Assembly: GCF_002965065.1 (NCBI RefSeq)
Contig: NZ_PTRE01000057.1
Span: 1-45,415, forward strand
DNA from: Escherichia sp. MOD1-EC7003
GTDB taxonomy: Bacteria; Pseudomonadota; Gammaproteobacteria; Enterobacterales; Enterobacteriaceae
Direction of reading: 5' to 3'
DNA length: 45,415 bases
Under the pieces are notes generated by a model, which ran no database searches, was not told where the DNA came from, and saw only the letters and a list, made by a program, of their open reading frames with translations. Shown in pieces: positions 27,747-37,107 of this stretch. Numbering within the stretch: position 1 is the stretch's first letter; every line of letters starts with the position of its first letter. Position numbers and translations under genes: made by a program.

Positions 27747-28826
27747 CTACCCGCTAAATACCTGCCTGAAAGCCGCCAGCAGCTGCGTATTTTCCTGCTG
27801 GCTGCGAATGGCAACGCGGAAGTAGCGCCCGTCGAGCCCCGGATAGTTGGCGCAGCTGCGGATCAGTATATGCTGTTGCAGCATAGCGTATTGCAGATCA
27901 AGGTCCGGCACGTCGCAGCGTAAAAACAGATAGTTTGCCTGACCAGGATAGACCGTCAGACCGGGAATATGGCGCAGTTGATGGTAAAATCGCTGCCCTT
28001 CTTCCTCCAGCCACCGCCAGGTTTTCTGCTGATAAGCGCTATCCTGAAGAATAATCTCCCCCGCCAGCGCGGCAAAGGCGTTAATCGACCATGGCATCTG
28101 ACGCTCGCGCATTCGCGCCACCGCCCGTTCATCACCATTCACCAGATACCCCAGACGCAGGCCGGGAATGGCATAAAATTTGGTCAGCGAACGCAGCACC
28201 CACACGTGCGGGTTATCGCGCAGAAGTGGGATAAACCCCGACTCATCAGGAATAAAATCGATAAACGCTTCATCGAGAACCAAGGCGATTTCCAGTGCCT
28301 GACAGCGCTCCGCAATCATCTCCAGCAAACGGCGGTCGGGTAGCAGGCCGGTAGGGTTGTTCGGCGTACAGAGAAATAAACAGTCCAGATCCGGCGTCAG
28401 GGCGTCGAGAATGGCCCCGGTGAGCTGCCAGCCATCCTCCTCACGCAGAAGAAACTCCCGCACCGCGCAGTCGACCGATTGCAGCGCCCGGCGATACTCG
28501 GCGAAACCGGGAATAACGATCATCGCCTGACGGGGCTTCAGACCCTGAACGAGCGTAAAGATCGCTTCGGTTTCGCCATTCCCGGCGAGGATCCAGGACG
28601 CAGGAATTTGGTGGTGTTCGGCCAGCGCAAGGTGCAGTTGCTGATACTCAACGTCAGGATAACGTTCGGCGCAGTCCATATTATCGATGATGGCGCGTTT
28701 TAAACTTTCCGGCATCCCGAGCGGATTAATATTGGCGCTAAAATCCAATAGCTGTTCCGCAGAGATACCCAATAGCGCAGCGGCCTCGCGGATGTTGCCA
28801 CCATGCGCACTCTTCAGTAGAGCCAT
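27747..28826 (-). CDS. cobD: CobD, L-threonine-O-3-phosphate decarboxylase
   Basis: The 359-residue protein is a PLP enzyme of the histidinol-phosphate aminotransferase fold. It has ANINPLGMP near the N-terminus, [12 protein letters not shown] (about 153-164), VLDEAFIDF (about 183-191), and the PLP lysine in [15 protein letters not shown]. CobD decarboxylates threonine phosphate to (R)-1-amino-2-propanol phosphate, the linker attached by CbiB. The ATG has AGGAAAGG just upstream, in the 17-bp gap after the amiC stop, and no separate promoter is visible in that gap, so it may be read from amiC. In Salmonella, as I recall, cobD is far from pdu; here it borders it. Confidence 0.95.
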   Translation of the reverse strand: MALLKSAHGGNIREAAALLGISAEQLLDFSANINPLGMPESLKRAIIDNMDCAERYPDVEYQQLHLALAEHHQIPASWILAGNGETEAIFTLVQGLKPRQAMIVIPGFAEYRRALQSVDCAVREFLLREEDGWQLTGAILDALTPDLDCLFLCTPNNPTGLLPDRRLLEMIAERCQALEIALVLDEAFIDFIPDESGFIPLLRDNPHVWVLRSLTKFYAIPGLRLGYLVNGDERAVARMRERQMPWSINAFAALAGEIILQDSAYQQKTWRWLEEEGQRFYHQLRHIPGLTVYPGQANYLFLRCDVPDLDLQYAMLQQHILIRSCANYPGLDGRYFRVAIRSQQENTQLLAAFRQVFSG

Positions 28827-28843
28827 TGACCTTTCCTGTTGCG
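28827..28843 (-). other. Island/backbone junction: 17-bp gap between amiC and cobD
   Basis: Only 17 bp separate the amiC stop (28844-28846) from the cobD start (28826). The gap holds the cobD ribosome site (AGGAAAGG on the minus strand) and no terminator. In K-12, from memory, the DNA downstream of amiC is the metZWV tRNA cluster. The junction therefore replaces whatever followed amiC with island DNA. I see no direct repeat or integrase near it; the other island end is outside the window. Confidence 0.6.
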
Positions 28844-30097
28844 TTACCCTCGCCTTGCCAGCGTCGCGCCGTCGGCGAAATAGGCTTTTATCCCTGCCAG
28901 AATCGACTCAGCAACTTCCTGCTGGAAAGTCGCCGTTTTCAGTTTGCGCTCTTCCTCAACGTTACTGATAAACGCCGTTTCGACCAGAATGGAGGGAATA
29001 TCTGGTGCCTTTAGTACAGCAAACCCAGCCTGTTCAACCTGATTTTTATGCAGTTTGTTGATTTTACTGAGCTTATTCAGTACCGCTTTACCAAATTTCA
29101 GGCTGTCCGCAATGGTCAACGACTGCACCATATCAAACATGGTGTGGTCGACATAGCGGTCGCCGCTTTTGCTCACGCCACCAATCAAGTCCGAGGCGTT
29201 CTGGGTTTGCGCCAGATATTTTGCTGCGGTACTGGTTGCACCTTTGGTAGAGAGCGCAAACACTGAGGAACCGCTCGGCTGGCGACTGGTAAAGGCGTCG
29301 GCATGAATAGAGACAAACAAGTCAGCACGCTGTTTCTGTGCTTTTGCTACACGCACTTGCAACGGAATGAAGATGTCTTCATTGCGCGTCATGTATACCT
29401 TCATATTGCCCTCTTTCTCGATCAGAGAGCGCAGACGGCGGGCAATTTGCAATACCACGTCTTTTTCACGTGTTTTGTATTTCCCCACCGCACCGGAGTC
29501 TTCGCCGCCGTGGCCAGGATCAAGCATGATGACTATCGGGCGATCGCGACCTGCTTTACCCGGTTGTGGACCACTTTGTGCTGGCGGCACCTGCTTCTCG
29601 AGGTCGCCTTTGTTGTAATCTTCCAGCAGCGCCAGCAACGGGTCCTGCATATCCTGCGCATTGGCCGGATAGAGGTCCATCACCAGACGCTCTTTAAACC
29701 CGGCGACCGGCGCAAGGGCAAACAGTTGCGGTTTTACGTTTTGCTTTAACTCAAAAACCATCCGCACGGTTTGCGGGTCAAATTGCCCGACGCGCGCCGA
29801 CTTGATGAACGGGTCGTCAGCACGAATTTGTGCCGCCATCCCCTTGAGCACCGAGTTCAGGTTGACATCTTCGATATCCACCACCACGCGTTCAGGGTTA
29901 CTCAACGCGAACTGCTTATATTTCAGCTGACGATTTGATTCTACCGTCACACGGGTATAGCTGGAAGCCGGCCAGACGCGCACCGCCACGACCTGGCTGA
30001 CCGCAGCCAGACTGACCTGACTTACGCTCAATAGCCACATGGCACCCGCGCCTTGCAGTAAACGACGGCGGCTGATTGCAGTGTTGGATCCTGACAT
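28844..30097 (-). CDS. amiC: AmiC, N-acetylmuramoyl-L-alanine amidase
   Basis: The ATG at 30097 ([21 protein letters not shown]) gives 417 residues, the E. coli length; a longer in-frame start is not needed. The N-terminus is a twin-arginine signal (SRRRLLQG) for Tat export. An AMIN domain follows (about 35-150), which places the enzyme at the septum. The C-terminal Amidase_3 domain has the zinc motifs [21 protein letters not shown] and ETAFISN. It splits septal murein during cell separation, activated by NlpD. The reading looks intact, and its stop lies right at the island boundary. Confidence 0.97.
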   Translation of the reverse strand: MSGSNTAISRRRLLQGAGAMWLLSVSQVSLAAVSQVVAVRVWPASSYTRVTVESNRQLKYKQFALSNPERVVVDIEDVNLNSVLKGMAAQIRADDPFIKSARVGQFDPQTVRMVFELKQNVKPQLFALAPVAGFKERLVMDLYPANAQDMQDPLLALLEDYNKGDLEKQVPPAQSGPQPGKAGRDRPIVIMLDPGHGGEDSGAVGKYKTREKDVVLQIARRLRSLIEKEGNMKVYMTRNEDIFIPLQVRVAKAQKQRADLFVSIHADAFTSRQPSGSSVFALSTKGATSTAAKYLAQTQNASDLIGGVSKSGDRYVDHTMFDMVQSLTIADSLKFGKAVLNKLSKINKLHKNQVEQAGFAVLKAPDIPSILVETAFISNVEEERKLKTATFQQEVAESILAGIKAYFADGATLARRG

Positions 30098-30326
30098 GCC
30101 TCTCCCGAGCCAAAAATCTAAGCTGTGTGACAAATAAACGACTAATTTGACCGGAAACTTTAGCGAAAGACGCATAATATGTCATCTAATAAACGGTAAA
30201 CATTCTTTTTATATTCACGGCATTACTGATAAAAAAGTTGCTCATGCGTAAAATTTGCACTTGCGCCCAGCCCAAAAACAGAATAAAAATACAATAATTT
30301 CGAATAATAATGCAAAGAGGTGTACC
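30098..30326. promoter_or_regulatory. Divergent amiC/argA promoter region
   Basis: This 229-bp region separates amiC (minus) and argA (plus). The argA side holds TTGCAC (30255-30260) and the ARG boxes. The amiC side has no hexamers I can assign with confidence. No RNA gene is seen. Confidence 0.6.
30279..30316 (+). promoter_or_regulatory. Tandem ARG boxes (ArgR operator) of argA
   Basis: Two 18-bp imperfect palindromes, with cores AGAATAAAAATACA (30280-30293) and CGAATAATAATGCA (30301-30314), are 21 bp apart. This is the standard paired ARG-box arrangement of consensus TGAATWWWWATTCA with a 3-bp gap. They overlap the likely argA -10 region, so ArgR-arginine should block transcription. Confidence 0.8.
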
Positions 30327-31658
30327 GTGGTGAAGGAACGTAAAACCGAGCTGGTCGAAGGATTCCGCCATTCGGTTCCTTATATCAACACCCACCGGGG
30401 AAAAACGTTTGTCATCATGCTCGGCGGTGAAGCCATTGAGCATGAGAATTTCTCCAGTATCGTTAATGATATCGGGTTGTTGCACAGCCTCGGCATCCGT
30501 CTGGTCGTGGTCTATGGCGCGCGTCCGCAGATCGATGCGAATCTGGCTGCGCATCACCACGAACCGCAGTATCACAAGAATATACGTGTGACCGACGCCA
30601 AAACGCTGGAACTGGTGAAGCAGGCTGCGGGAACATTGCAACTGGACATTACTGCTCGCCTGTCGATGAGTCTCAATAACACGCCGCTGCAGGGCGCACA
30701 TATTAACGTCGTCAGTGGAAATTTTATTATTGCCCAGCCGCTAGGCGTGGATGATGGCGTGGATTACTGCCACAGCGGGCGCATCCGGCGAATTGATGAA
30801 GAAGCGATTCATCGTCAGCTGGATAGCGGTGCGATTGTGCTGCTGGGGCCGGTCGCTGTTTCGGTCACTGGCGAGAGCTTTAATCTGACCTCAGAAGAGA
30901 TTGCCACTCAACTGGCCATCAAACTGAAAGCGGAAAAGATGATTGGTTTTTGCTCTTCACAGGGCGTCACTAATGACAACGGTGATATTGTCTCTGAACT
31001 TTTCCCTAACGAAGCGCAAGCGCGGGTAGAAGCCCAGGAAGAGAAAGGCGATTACAACTCCGGTACGGTGCGCTTTTTACGTGGCGCAGTGAAAGCCTGC
31101 CGCAGCGGCGTGCGTCGCTGTCATTTAATCAGTTATCAGGAAAACGGCGCGCTGTTGCAAGAGTTGTTCTCACGCGACGGTATCGGTACGCAGATTGTGA
31201 TGGAAAGCGCCGAGCAGATTCGTCGCGCAACAATCAACGATATTGGCGGTATTCTGGAATTGATTCGCCCGCTGGAGCAGCAAGGTATTCTGGTGCGCCG
31301 TTCTCGCGAGCAACTGGAGATGGAAATCGACAAATTCACCATTATTCAGCGCGATAACACGACTATTGCCTGCGCAGCACTCTATCCGTTCCCGGAGGAG
31401 AAGATTGGGGAAATGGCCTGTGTGGCAGTTCACCCGGATTACCGCAGTTCATCAAGGGGCGAGGTTTTGCTGGAACGCATTGCCGCTCAGGCAAAGCAGA
31501 GCGGCTTAAGCAAATTGTTTGTGCTGACCACGCGCAGTATTCACTGGTTCCAGGAACGTGGATTTACCCCGGTGGATATTGACTTACTGCCCGAGAGCAA
31601 AAAGCAGTTGTACAACTACCAGCGTAAATCCAAAGTGTTGATGGCAGACTTAGGGTAA
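30327..31658 (+). CDS. argA: ArgA, N-acetylglutamate synthase
   Basis: The GTG start at 30327, with AAGAGG 7-12 nt upstream, gives 443 residues as in E. coli. The N-terminal amino-acid-kinase-like domain (about 20-285) has [14 protein letters not shown] and [16 protein letters not shown]. The C-terminal GNAT acetyltransferase domain (about 295-430) has [23 protein letters not shown], the acetyl-CoA-binding region. It catalyses the first step of arginine synthesis and is feedback-inhibited by arginine. Transcription is controlled by ArgR at the boxes just upstream. It converges with recD across a REP pair. Confidence 0.97.
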   Translation: MVKERKTELVEGFRHSVPYINTHRGKTFVIMLGGEAIEHENFSSIVNDIGLLHSLGIRLVVVYGARPQIDANLAAHHHEPQYHKNIRVTDAKTLELVKQAAGTLQLDITARLSMSLNNTPLQGAHINVVSGNFIIAQPLGVDDGVDYCHSGRIRRIDEEAIHRQLDSGAIVLLGPVAVSVTGESFNLTSEEIATQLAIKLKAEKMIGFCSSQGVTNDNGDIVSELFPNEAQARVEAQEEKGDYNSGTVRFLRGAVKACRSGVRRCHLISYQENGALLQELFSRDGIGTQIVMESAEQIRRATINDIGGILELIRPLEQQGILVRRSREQLEMEIDKFTIIQRDNTTIACAALYPFPEEKIGEMACVAVHPDYRSSSRGEVLLERIAAQAKQSGLSKLFVLTTRSIHWFQERGFTPVDIDLLPESKKQLYNYQRKSKVLMADLG

Positions 31659-31670
31659 GCGATAAAAATC

Positions 31671-31732
31671 GCCGGATGCGGCATGCGCAATGCTGTAGGC
31701 ATAATAAGACGTGCATGCGTCGCATCAGGCAA
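31671..31732. repeat. Native E. coli-type REP pair (BIME) between argA and recD
   Basis: GCCGGATGCGGC (31671-31682) begins one REP. An oppositely oriented REP, reading GCCTGATGCGACGCATGC on the minus strand with ATTATGCCTAC at its far end, covers 31695-31730. This is the usual E. coli REP type and a normal resident of a convergent gene gap. It differs in sequence from the GC-rich array at 27217-27725. Confidence 0.85.
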
Positions 31733-31738
31733 TCACGT

Positions 31739-33565
31739 TTATCCCCGCGAACTAAACAACGCCGCCAGACCACTGCGTCGCTCGGTGCGAGTGGCAATTG
31801 CCGCACTCAAAATACGCTCATCGGCGTACAGCGACAGACGGCGACGTGCGCGGGTCACTGCGGTGTAAACCAGCTCTCGCGTTACTACCGGCGTGCGTTG
31901 GTTCGGTAAAATCAACGCCGCATGATCGAACTCCGATCCCTGCGATTTATGTACCGTCATCGCCCACGTCGTTTCGTGCTCTGGCAGGCGACTCGGTTGC
32001 ACAGACTTAATATTGCCGTCCGGCATCGCAAACCAGACGCGCGTCCCCTGCCCGCGCTCCAGAGCAATACCGATATCGCCATTAAACAACCCAAGCGCGC
32101 TGTCATTACGGGCAATCATCACCGGCCGGCCTTCGTACCAGCGTGAGTGCGGATGACGATGAATTTTGCGCTTCTGTTGCATAAACTGTTCAATTCGCTC
32201 ATTCAGTCCAGCCACGCCAAACGGCCCTTCCCGCAGGGCGCACAAAAGCTGGTACTCATTGAATGCCTGAATGATTAAATCCGGCTCGGCACGCGCTTGC
32301 AACAGCTCCAGATAACGTCCGTAACCGGCAAGAGCTTCCTCAAGCATCACAATATAATCTTCACCGCTCTGTAAAAGTCGTTTTTCGATATCAGTAAAAT
32401 CCTGCTGAAAAACCGCTTTCACTGCCGTTTTATCACCACGGTTGATCGCCGCCGCAAGCTGACCAATGCCAGAATCACTACCGAAACGGTAGCTTTTTTG
32501 CAGCAAGCAGAGACTGTCGCGCAAAGATGCCGCTTCTGTGCCTGTTCCTGCCGGAACGTGAGTTCCTGTCAGACGACTTAATTGCCCGGCGCGCTCTGCG
32601 GTAAAGCCTGCATTGGCATAAGCGCAGATATCTCCCAGCACTGCGCCAGCCTCAACCGAGGCCAGTTGATCGCGATCGCCGAGAAAGATCACTCGCGCAT
32701 GATCGGGCAAGGCGTCGATCAGTCTCGACATCATAGGCAGATCGATCATTGACGCTTCATCTACCACCAGCACATCAAGATGCAGCGGGTTACCGGCATG
32801 ATGACGTAAACGCTGGCTACCCGGCTGCGCACCCAGCAATCGGTGCACAGTGCTGGCATCTTCCGGAATACGTTTCTTTTGTTCATCGGTCAACGGTAGC
32901 TGGCGCAAAGCTTTGCCAAGCGATTCGGTTAAGCGCGCGGCAGCTTTACCCGTTGGCGCGGCCAGACGGATACGGCAGCGTTCGCCGTCTGCCATCTGAA
33001 TTAACGCCGCCAGCAACTTCGCTACAGTCGTCGTTTTACCGGTGCCAGGACCGCCGGAAATCACCGAGATCCGCCGCGTCAGCGCCACCGCTGCCGCCAC
33101 TTTTTGCCAGTTGATCTCATCGCCTGGCGCAAAGAGTTTATCCAGCGTTTGCTTCAGCAACGTTTCATCCACCTCAATGGCATGATTCACTTCGTTGAAA
33201 AAGCGTGCCACTGTGCGCTCATTACACCACATGCGATTCAGATAAAGGCGATCGCCACAGAGGATCATTGGCGTTGGTTCATCTCCCCGGCTGACCGCTT
33301 GTGAAGCCAGCAGGCACTCTTCCCAGTTTCGCAAATCGCCAATTTCACTGACGCAGGTTGCTAACAGCGGATGTGAGGTCTCGCTGTTCTCCAGTCGTGA
33401 GAGCGGTAAACAGACATGCCCTTCCCCGGCGTCGTGGCTTAACAGAGCTGCCGCGAGAGTGACAGCGGGATGTTCATCTCCCGCCACTGTCAGGGCAAAC
33501 TGCACATCCAGCGGGCGTAGCTGTTTGTGCTCCACAGCTTCCAGTAATTGCTTTTGCAATTTCAT
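31739..33565 (-). CDS. recD: RecD, exonuclease V alpha subunit (5'-3' helicase)
   Basis: The 608-residue protein has the E. coli RecD length. The Walker A motif [17 protein letters not shown] is at about residues 168-184, the Walker B/DEAS motif [13 protein letters not shown] further on, and the C-terminal UvrD-like [18 protein letters not shown] and [14 protein letters not shown]. It is the fast 5'-3' motor of RecBCD and changes the enzyme's behaviour after Chi. Its start shares one base with the recB stop (TAATG), so translation is coupled. It looks intact. Confidence 0.97.
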   Translation of the reverse strand: MKLQKQLLEAVEHKQLRPLDVQFALTVAGDEHPAVTLAAALLSHDAGEGHVCLPLSRLENSETSHPLLATCVSEIGDLRNWEECLLASQAVSRGDEPTPMILCGDRLYLNRMWCNERTVARFFNEVNHAIEVDETLLKQTLDKLFAPGDEINWQKVAAAVALTRRISVISGGPGTGKTTTVAKLLAALIQMADGERCRIRLAAPTGKAAARLTESLGKALRQLPLTDEQKKRIPEDASTVHRLLGAQPGSQRLRHHAGNPLHLDVLVVDEASMIDLPMMSRLIDALPDHARVIFLGDRDQLASVEAGAVLGDICAYANAGFTAERAGQLSRLTGTHVPAGTGTEAASLRDSLCLLQKSYRFGSDSGIGQLAAAINRGDKTAVKAVFQQDFTDIEKRLLQSGEDYIVMLEEALAGYGRYLELLQARAEPDLIIQAFNEYQLLCALREGPFGVAGLNERIEQFMQQKRKIHRHPHSRWYEGRPVMIARNDSALGLFNGDIGIALERGQGTRVWFAMPDGNIKSVQPSRLPEHETTWAMTVHKSQGSEFDHAALILPNQRTPVVTRELVYTAVTRARRRLSLYADERILSAAIATRTERRSGLAALFSSRG

Positions 33566-36500
33566 TACGCCTCCTCCAGGGTCATACCGGCAAACATCTC
33601 ATCCATCAGAGCAATCAACCCGGCGTTGGGTCGGGTCACGTAAATCCCTTGTTGCGGATGTTCTTTATCAACGCCACGCAGGAACAAATAAATAACGCCG
33701 CCAAAATGGCGCTCATAGTCGTAATCAGCAATGCGATGGCGCAGATAACGATGCAGCGCCAGGGTATAAAGCTGATATTGCAGATCATAGCGGTGTGCCT
33801 GCATCGCCGCTGCCATTGCCTGCTGGGTGTATGCCGAACTGTCTTCCCCCAACCAGTTAGATTTATAGTCGAGCAGGTAATAACGCCCTTCGTGGCGAAA
33901 CACCAGGTCGATAAAGCCTTTTAACATGCCGCGTACCTGCATGAACTCCAGCGGTGGACAGCCAGCGGATAGCAGGTCAAACTGACGGATTAGTGCATCA
34001 AGTTGGCTGGCGATAAGCGGTTCACTAATCGGCAGGTAAAACTCCATCTCCACCTGTTTATCGCGAGTGGAAAGTTGATTCAGGCTAACACCCGTTTCAT
34101 TGAGAGGAGCCTGGAGGACAGCCGTGATCCACTCGGTCAACACCGGTTCCCACTGCGGTTCAAAGCCGCCGAGTTCCAGTTTTTCTTGTACCCAGTTCGG
34201 GTCAACCGGCTGGGTAAAATCGAGGTCTTCAAACAAACTGTGCAAAAATGTCCCCGGTGACGCACCGCGCGGAAACTGATGCGGTGTTAACGTCGGTTCT
34301 TCAACGACGCTGACCACGCCTGCGGCCTCAACATCCAGCCGTGGCATCAAATCCTGAGCGATACCATGACCACGCTGCTGCAAACCGGAGTAGCTGGTGA
34401 CACGCCAGTTATCGCCGGGCAATCGTTGTAGCGTCCTGGCATTCAGTTCTGCAGTTAAAGCATCATTAACCTGCCAGGGCTGGTTATCACCAGTTTGTGC
34501 CGTTTGCCAGCCAATATCATCATCACACAACGCTTCAATACAGGCGCGAAGCCCTGGCGCATCTTTCGGTTCCCCTTTTTGCAGCAAGCGCCCGAGCGCA
34601 CTTTGATGGACGTCGGTATCGCCTTTTTTATCGCCACGACGGCGCACCAGCGGCGCTACGCCGAGACTGCAATGCCAGACCGAACGCGTCAGCGCCACAT
34701 AGAGCAATCGGAGATCTTCTGCCAGACGCTCGGCCTCCGCAAGATCAACGCTTTCTGGTGCAGCGTTAAGATCCAAAACGGCCTCAAACGAGTGACGATC
34801 GTGATAAAACGCCTGATCCTGGACGCGGAAATTGGTGATAAACGGCAGCCAGACCAGCGGATATTCCAGCCCTTTCGATTTATGGATCGTGACAATCTGC
34901 ACCAGATGTTTGTCACTTTCGAGACGCATTTGCTGGCTGGAGGCATTACTGTCGGGTTCGAGGATATGCTGCGATAACCAGCGTACCAGCGCATGTTCAC
35001 TTTCCAGCTGCGTTCCGGCTTCTTGTAGCAGTTCGCTGATGTGCAAAATATCGGTAAGACGCCGCTCACCGCCTGCCGTTGCCAGCAAGTTTTCTGCAAT
35101 ATTACGCGCCGACATCAGCGCCCGCAGCATCGGCATGACGCCACGTTTGCGCCAGATTTGCCGATAACCATCGAACTCTTCGACTACCGCATCCCACGCC
35201 TGTTCGTCATTGTTCAGCGTTTCTATATCCAGCGCATTCAGCCCCATCATTGACGTTGCCAGCGCACTGCGCAGGGTGTTCTCACGTTCGGGCGTCATCA
35301 CCGCCTGCAACAGCCAAAGCATCTCCTGCGCTTCCAGAGTTTCAAAAACACTGTCGCGGTTCGAAAGGTAAACGGAAGGGATTTCCAGCAGCGCTAAGGC
35401 ATCGCGCACCTGGGCGGCCTCCTGGCGGCTGCGCACCAGCACACTGATGTCCGAGGCACGTACCGGACGCGCATCATCGCCGTTCATCAGCAACGCTTCC
35501 CCTCGCTGCCCGGCCTGTAACCAGTCGCGGATTTGCGCAGCACATACCTGCGCCATGGTACTTTGATAATCGCCAACACCGCAGCTTTCGCCTTCCATCA
35601 GCCACATTTTCATCGCAGGCTGCGTTTCACCTTTAAATACAAAACGTAACGCCTGATTTTTCCCGGCTGATTTCACTGGGATAAACGATATTTCGCGAAA
35701 CATGAAAGCGTCATCAGTCTGACTAAAAATCTTGTTCACGCTGTTCACCATTCCGGGTGCGGAGCGCCAGTTGGTGTCTAAGGTGTAGTGTGCGTGAACT
35801 TCGCTACGCGCCTTCATATAAGTGAAGATATCCGCACCCCGGAACGCATATATGGCCTGTTTCGGGTCGCCAATTAGCAACAATGCGGTTTCCGGCTGAT
35901 GGTGCCAGATGCGGCGAAAAATTCGGTACTGCTGGGGGTCTGTATCCTGAAATTCGTCGATCATTGCCACCGGGAATCGCGTACGGATCACCGTTGCCAG
36001 CGCCTCGCCACTTTCGCTACGCAGCGCGGAATCGAGCCGACTTAACATATCATCAAAACCCAGTTCGCCACGGCGACGTTTTTCACGCGCTACCGTTTCG
36101 CGGATCTCAGCCAGGGCGCGGGTGATCACCAGATCGCGGATCGATAATGGTTCAGCAAGCAGTTGATCGATCGCCTCAAACAGCGGATGTCGCGGCGTTT
36201 CCCCTCCTGCTTTCGTGCGATCTTCTAAGAATCGTTGAGAGAATTTTTCCAGCGACTCCGGCAACTGATAACTGTTTGTCTCTTCTTCTGCCCAGGCGCT
36301 GATCTTGTCGATCCATTTAGCCTGATTGCTACGGTTGAACTTGCGTCGATCAATGCCAGAAGATTCGATCAGCGCATCCAGCTCGCCCACCGCATCGCGC
36401 CACTGCTGTTTTACGGCATCGATACGCGCCACAATATGCGCGTGGCGGGAAACCAGCGTTTCATCATCGGGCGGCGGCGCTTTGATAACCGGCGCTTCCC

Positions 36501-37107
36501 CTTGCAGATAACGATTAATATCTCGCAGTAACGCCTGTGGTCCTTTCCAGGTTTCAAAGACGACCTGGGCAATTTCACGCGGTAACGGGTAGCAATGACG
36601 ACGCCAGAAATCGGCACAGGCCTGGTAGCGTAGCAGAGACTCATCTTCAATCAGCTGCTGCTCAAACAACATGCCGGATTCAAAGGCGTTCAGGTTGAGC
36701 ATGCGCTGGCAAAAGCCGTGAATAGTAAAGACTGCCGCTTCATCCATCTGCCGTTCGGCTAACAACAACCACTGCGCGGCTTGCGCTTTATCGTCGATCT
36801 CTTCCAGCAAGCGTGCATACAGCGGATTGTCGGTGGTTTCACGCAGACAGGCGATGCGCAACTCGTGGATATTGCTACGGATACGACCGCGCAATTCTGC
36901 GGTGGCAGCCTCGGTAAAGGTGACCACCAGCAGTTCTTCAACGGTCAGCGGGCGGGGAAAGGCGGCAGAACCGCCCAGTCCAAGTAACAGGCGCAAATAG
37001 AGCGCCGCAATCGTAAAGGTTTTGCCTGTGCCGGCTGAGGCTTCAATCAGGCGCTCGCCCTGTAAGGGCAAGCGCAAAGGATCTAGTGTCTCGGCGACCT
37101 CACTCAT
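33565..37107 (-). CDS. recB: RecB, exonuclease V beta subunit (3'-5' helicase and nuclease)
   Basis: The ATG at 37107 ([16 protein letters not shown]) gives 1180 residues, as in K-12; a GTG three codons upstream is possible. The N-terminal superfamily 1 helicase carries [19 protein letters not shown] (about 22-40), the Walker [17 protein letters not shown], and [17 protein letters not shown]. The C-terminal nuclease domain has the active-site [10 protein letters not shown] (Asp1080 and Lys1082 in K-12 numbering). It resects double-strand ends and loads RecA after Chi. It overlaps ptrA by 8 nt and recD by 1 nt. Confidence 0.97.
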   Translation of the reverse strand: MSEVAETLDPLRLPLQGERLIEASAGTGKTFTIAALYLRLLLGLGGSAAFPRPLTVEELLVVTFTEAATAELRGRIRSNIHELRIACLRETTDNPLYARLLEEIDDKAQAAQWLLLAERQMDEAAVFTIHGFCQRMLNLNAFESGMLFEQQLIEDESLLRYQACADFWRRHCYPLPREIAQVVFETWKGPQALLRDINRYLQGEAPVIKAPPPDDETLVSRHAHIVARIDAVKQQWRDAVGELDALIESSGIDRRKFNRSNQAKWIDKISAWAEEETNSYQLPESLEKFSQRFLEDRTKAGGETPRHPLFEAIDQLLAEPLSIRDLVITRALAEIRETVAREKRRRGELGFDDMLSRLDSALRSESGEALATVIRTRFPVAMIDEFQDTDPQQYRIFRRIWHHQPETALLLIGDPKQAIYAFRGADIFTYMKARSEVHAHYTLDTNWRSAPGMVNSVNKIFSQTDDAFMFREISFIPVKSAGKNQALRFVFKGETQPAMKMWLMEGESCGVGDYQSTMAQVCAAQIRDWLQAGQRGEALLMNGDDARPVRASDISVLVRSRQEAAQVRDALALLEIPSVYLSNRDSVFETLEAQEMLWLLQAVMTPERENTLRSALATSMMGLNALDIETLNNDEQAWDAVVEEFDGYRQIWRKRGVMPMLRALMSARNIAENLLATAGGERRLTDILHISELLQEAGTQLESEHALVRWLSQHILEPDSNASSQQMRLESDKHLVQIVTIHKSKGLEYPLVWLPFITNFRVQDQAFYHDRHSFEAVLDLNAAPESVDLAEAERLAEDLRLLYVALTRSVWHCSLGVAPLVRRRGDKKGDTDVHQSALGRLLQKGEPKDAPGLRACIEALCDDDIGWQTAQTGDNQPWQVNDALTAELNARTLQRLPGDNWRVTSYSGLQQRGHGIAQDLMPRLDVEAAGVVSVVEEPTLTPHQFPRGASPGTFLHSLFEDLDFTQPVDPNWVQEKLELGGFEPQWEPVLTEWITAVLQAPLNETGVSLNQLSTRDKQVEMEFYLPISEPLIASQLDALIRQFDLLSAGCPPLEFMQVRGMLKGFIDLVFRHEGRYYLLDYKSNWLGEDSSAYTQQAMAAAMQAHRYDLQYQLYTLALHRYLRHRIADYDYERHFGGVIYLFLRGVDKEHPQQGIYVTRPNAGLIALMDEMFAGMTLEEA

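Noticed and set aside
30255..30326. Upstream extension of argA
   Set aside because: It would cover the ARG boxes and promoter. The GTG at 30327 has a proper AAGAGG site and gives the standard 443 residues.
28827..30326. tRNA genes or att sites beside amiC
   Set aside because: I looked for cloverleaf-like sequences and terminal direct repeats near the junction and found none; any metV copy would lie outside the window.
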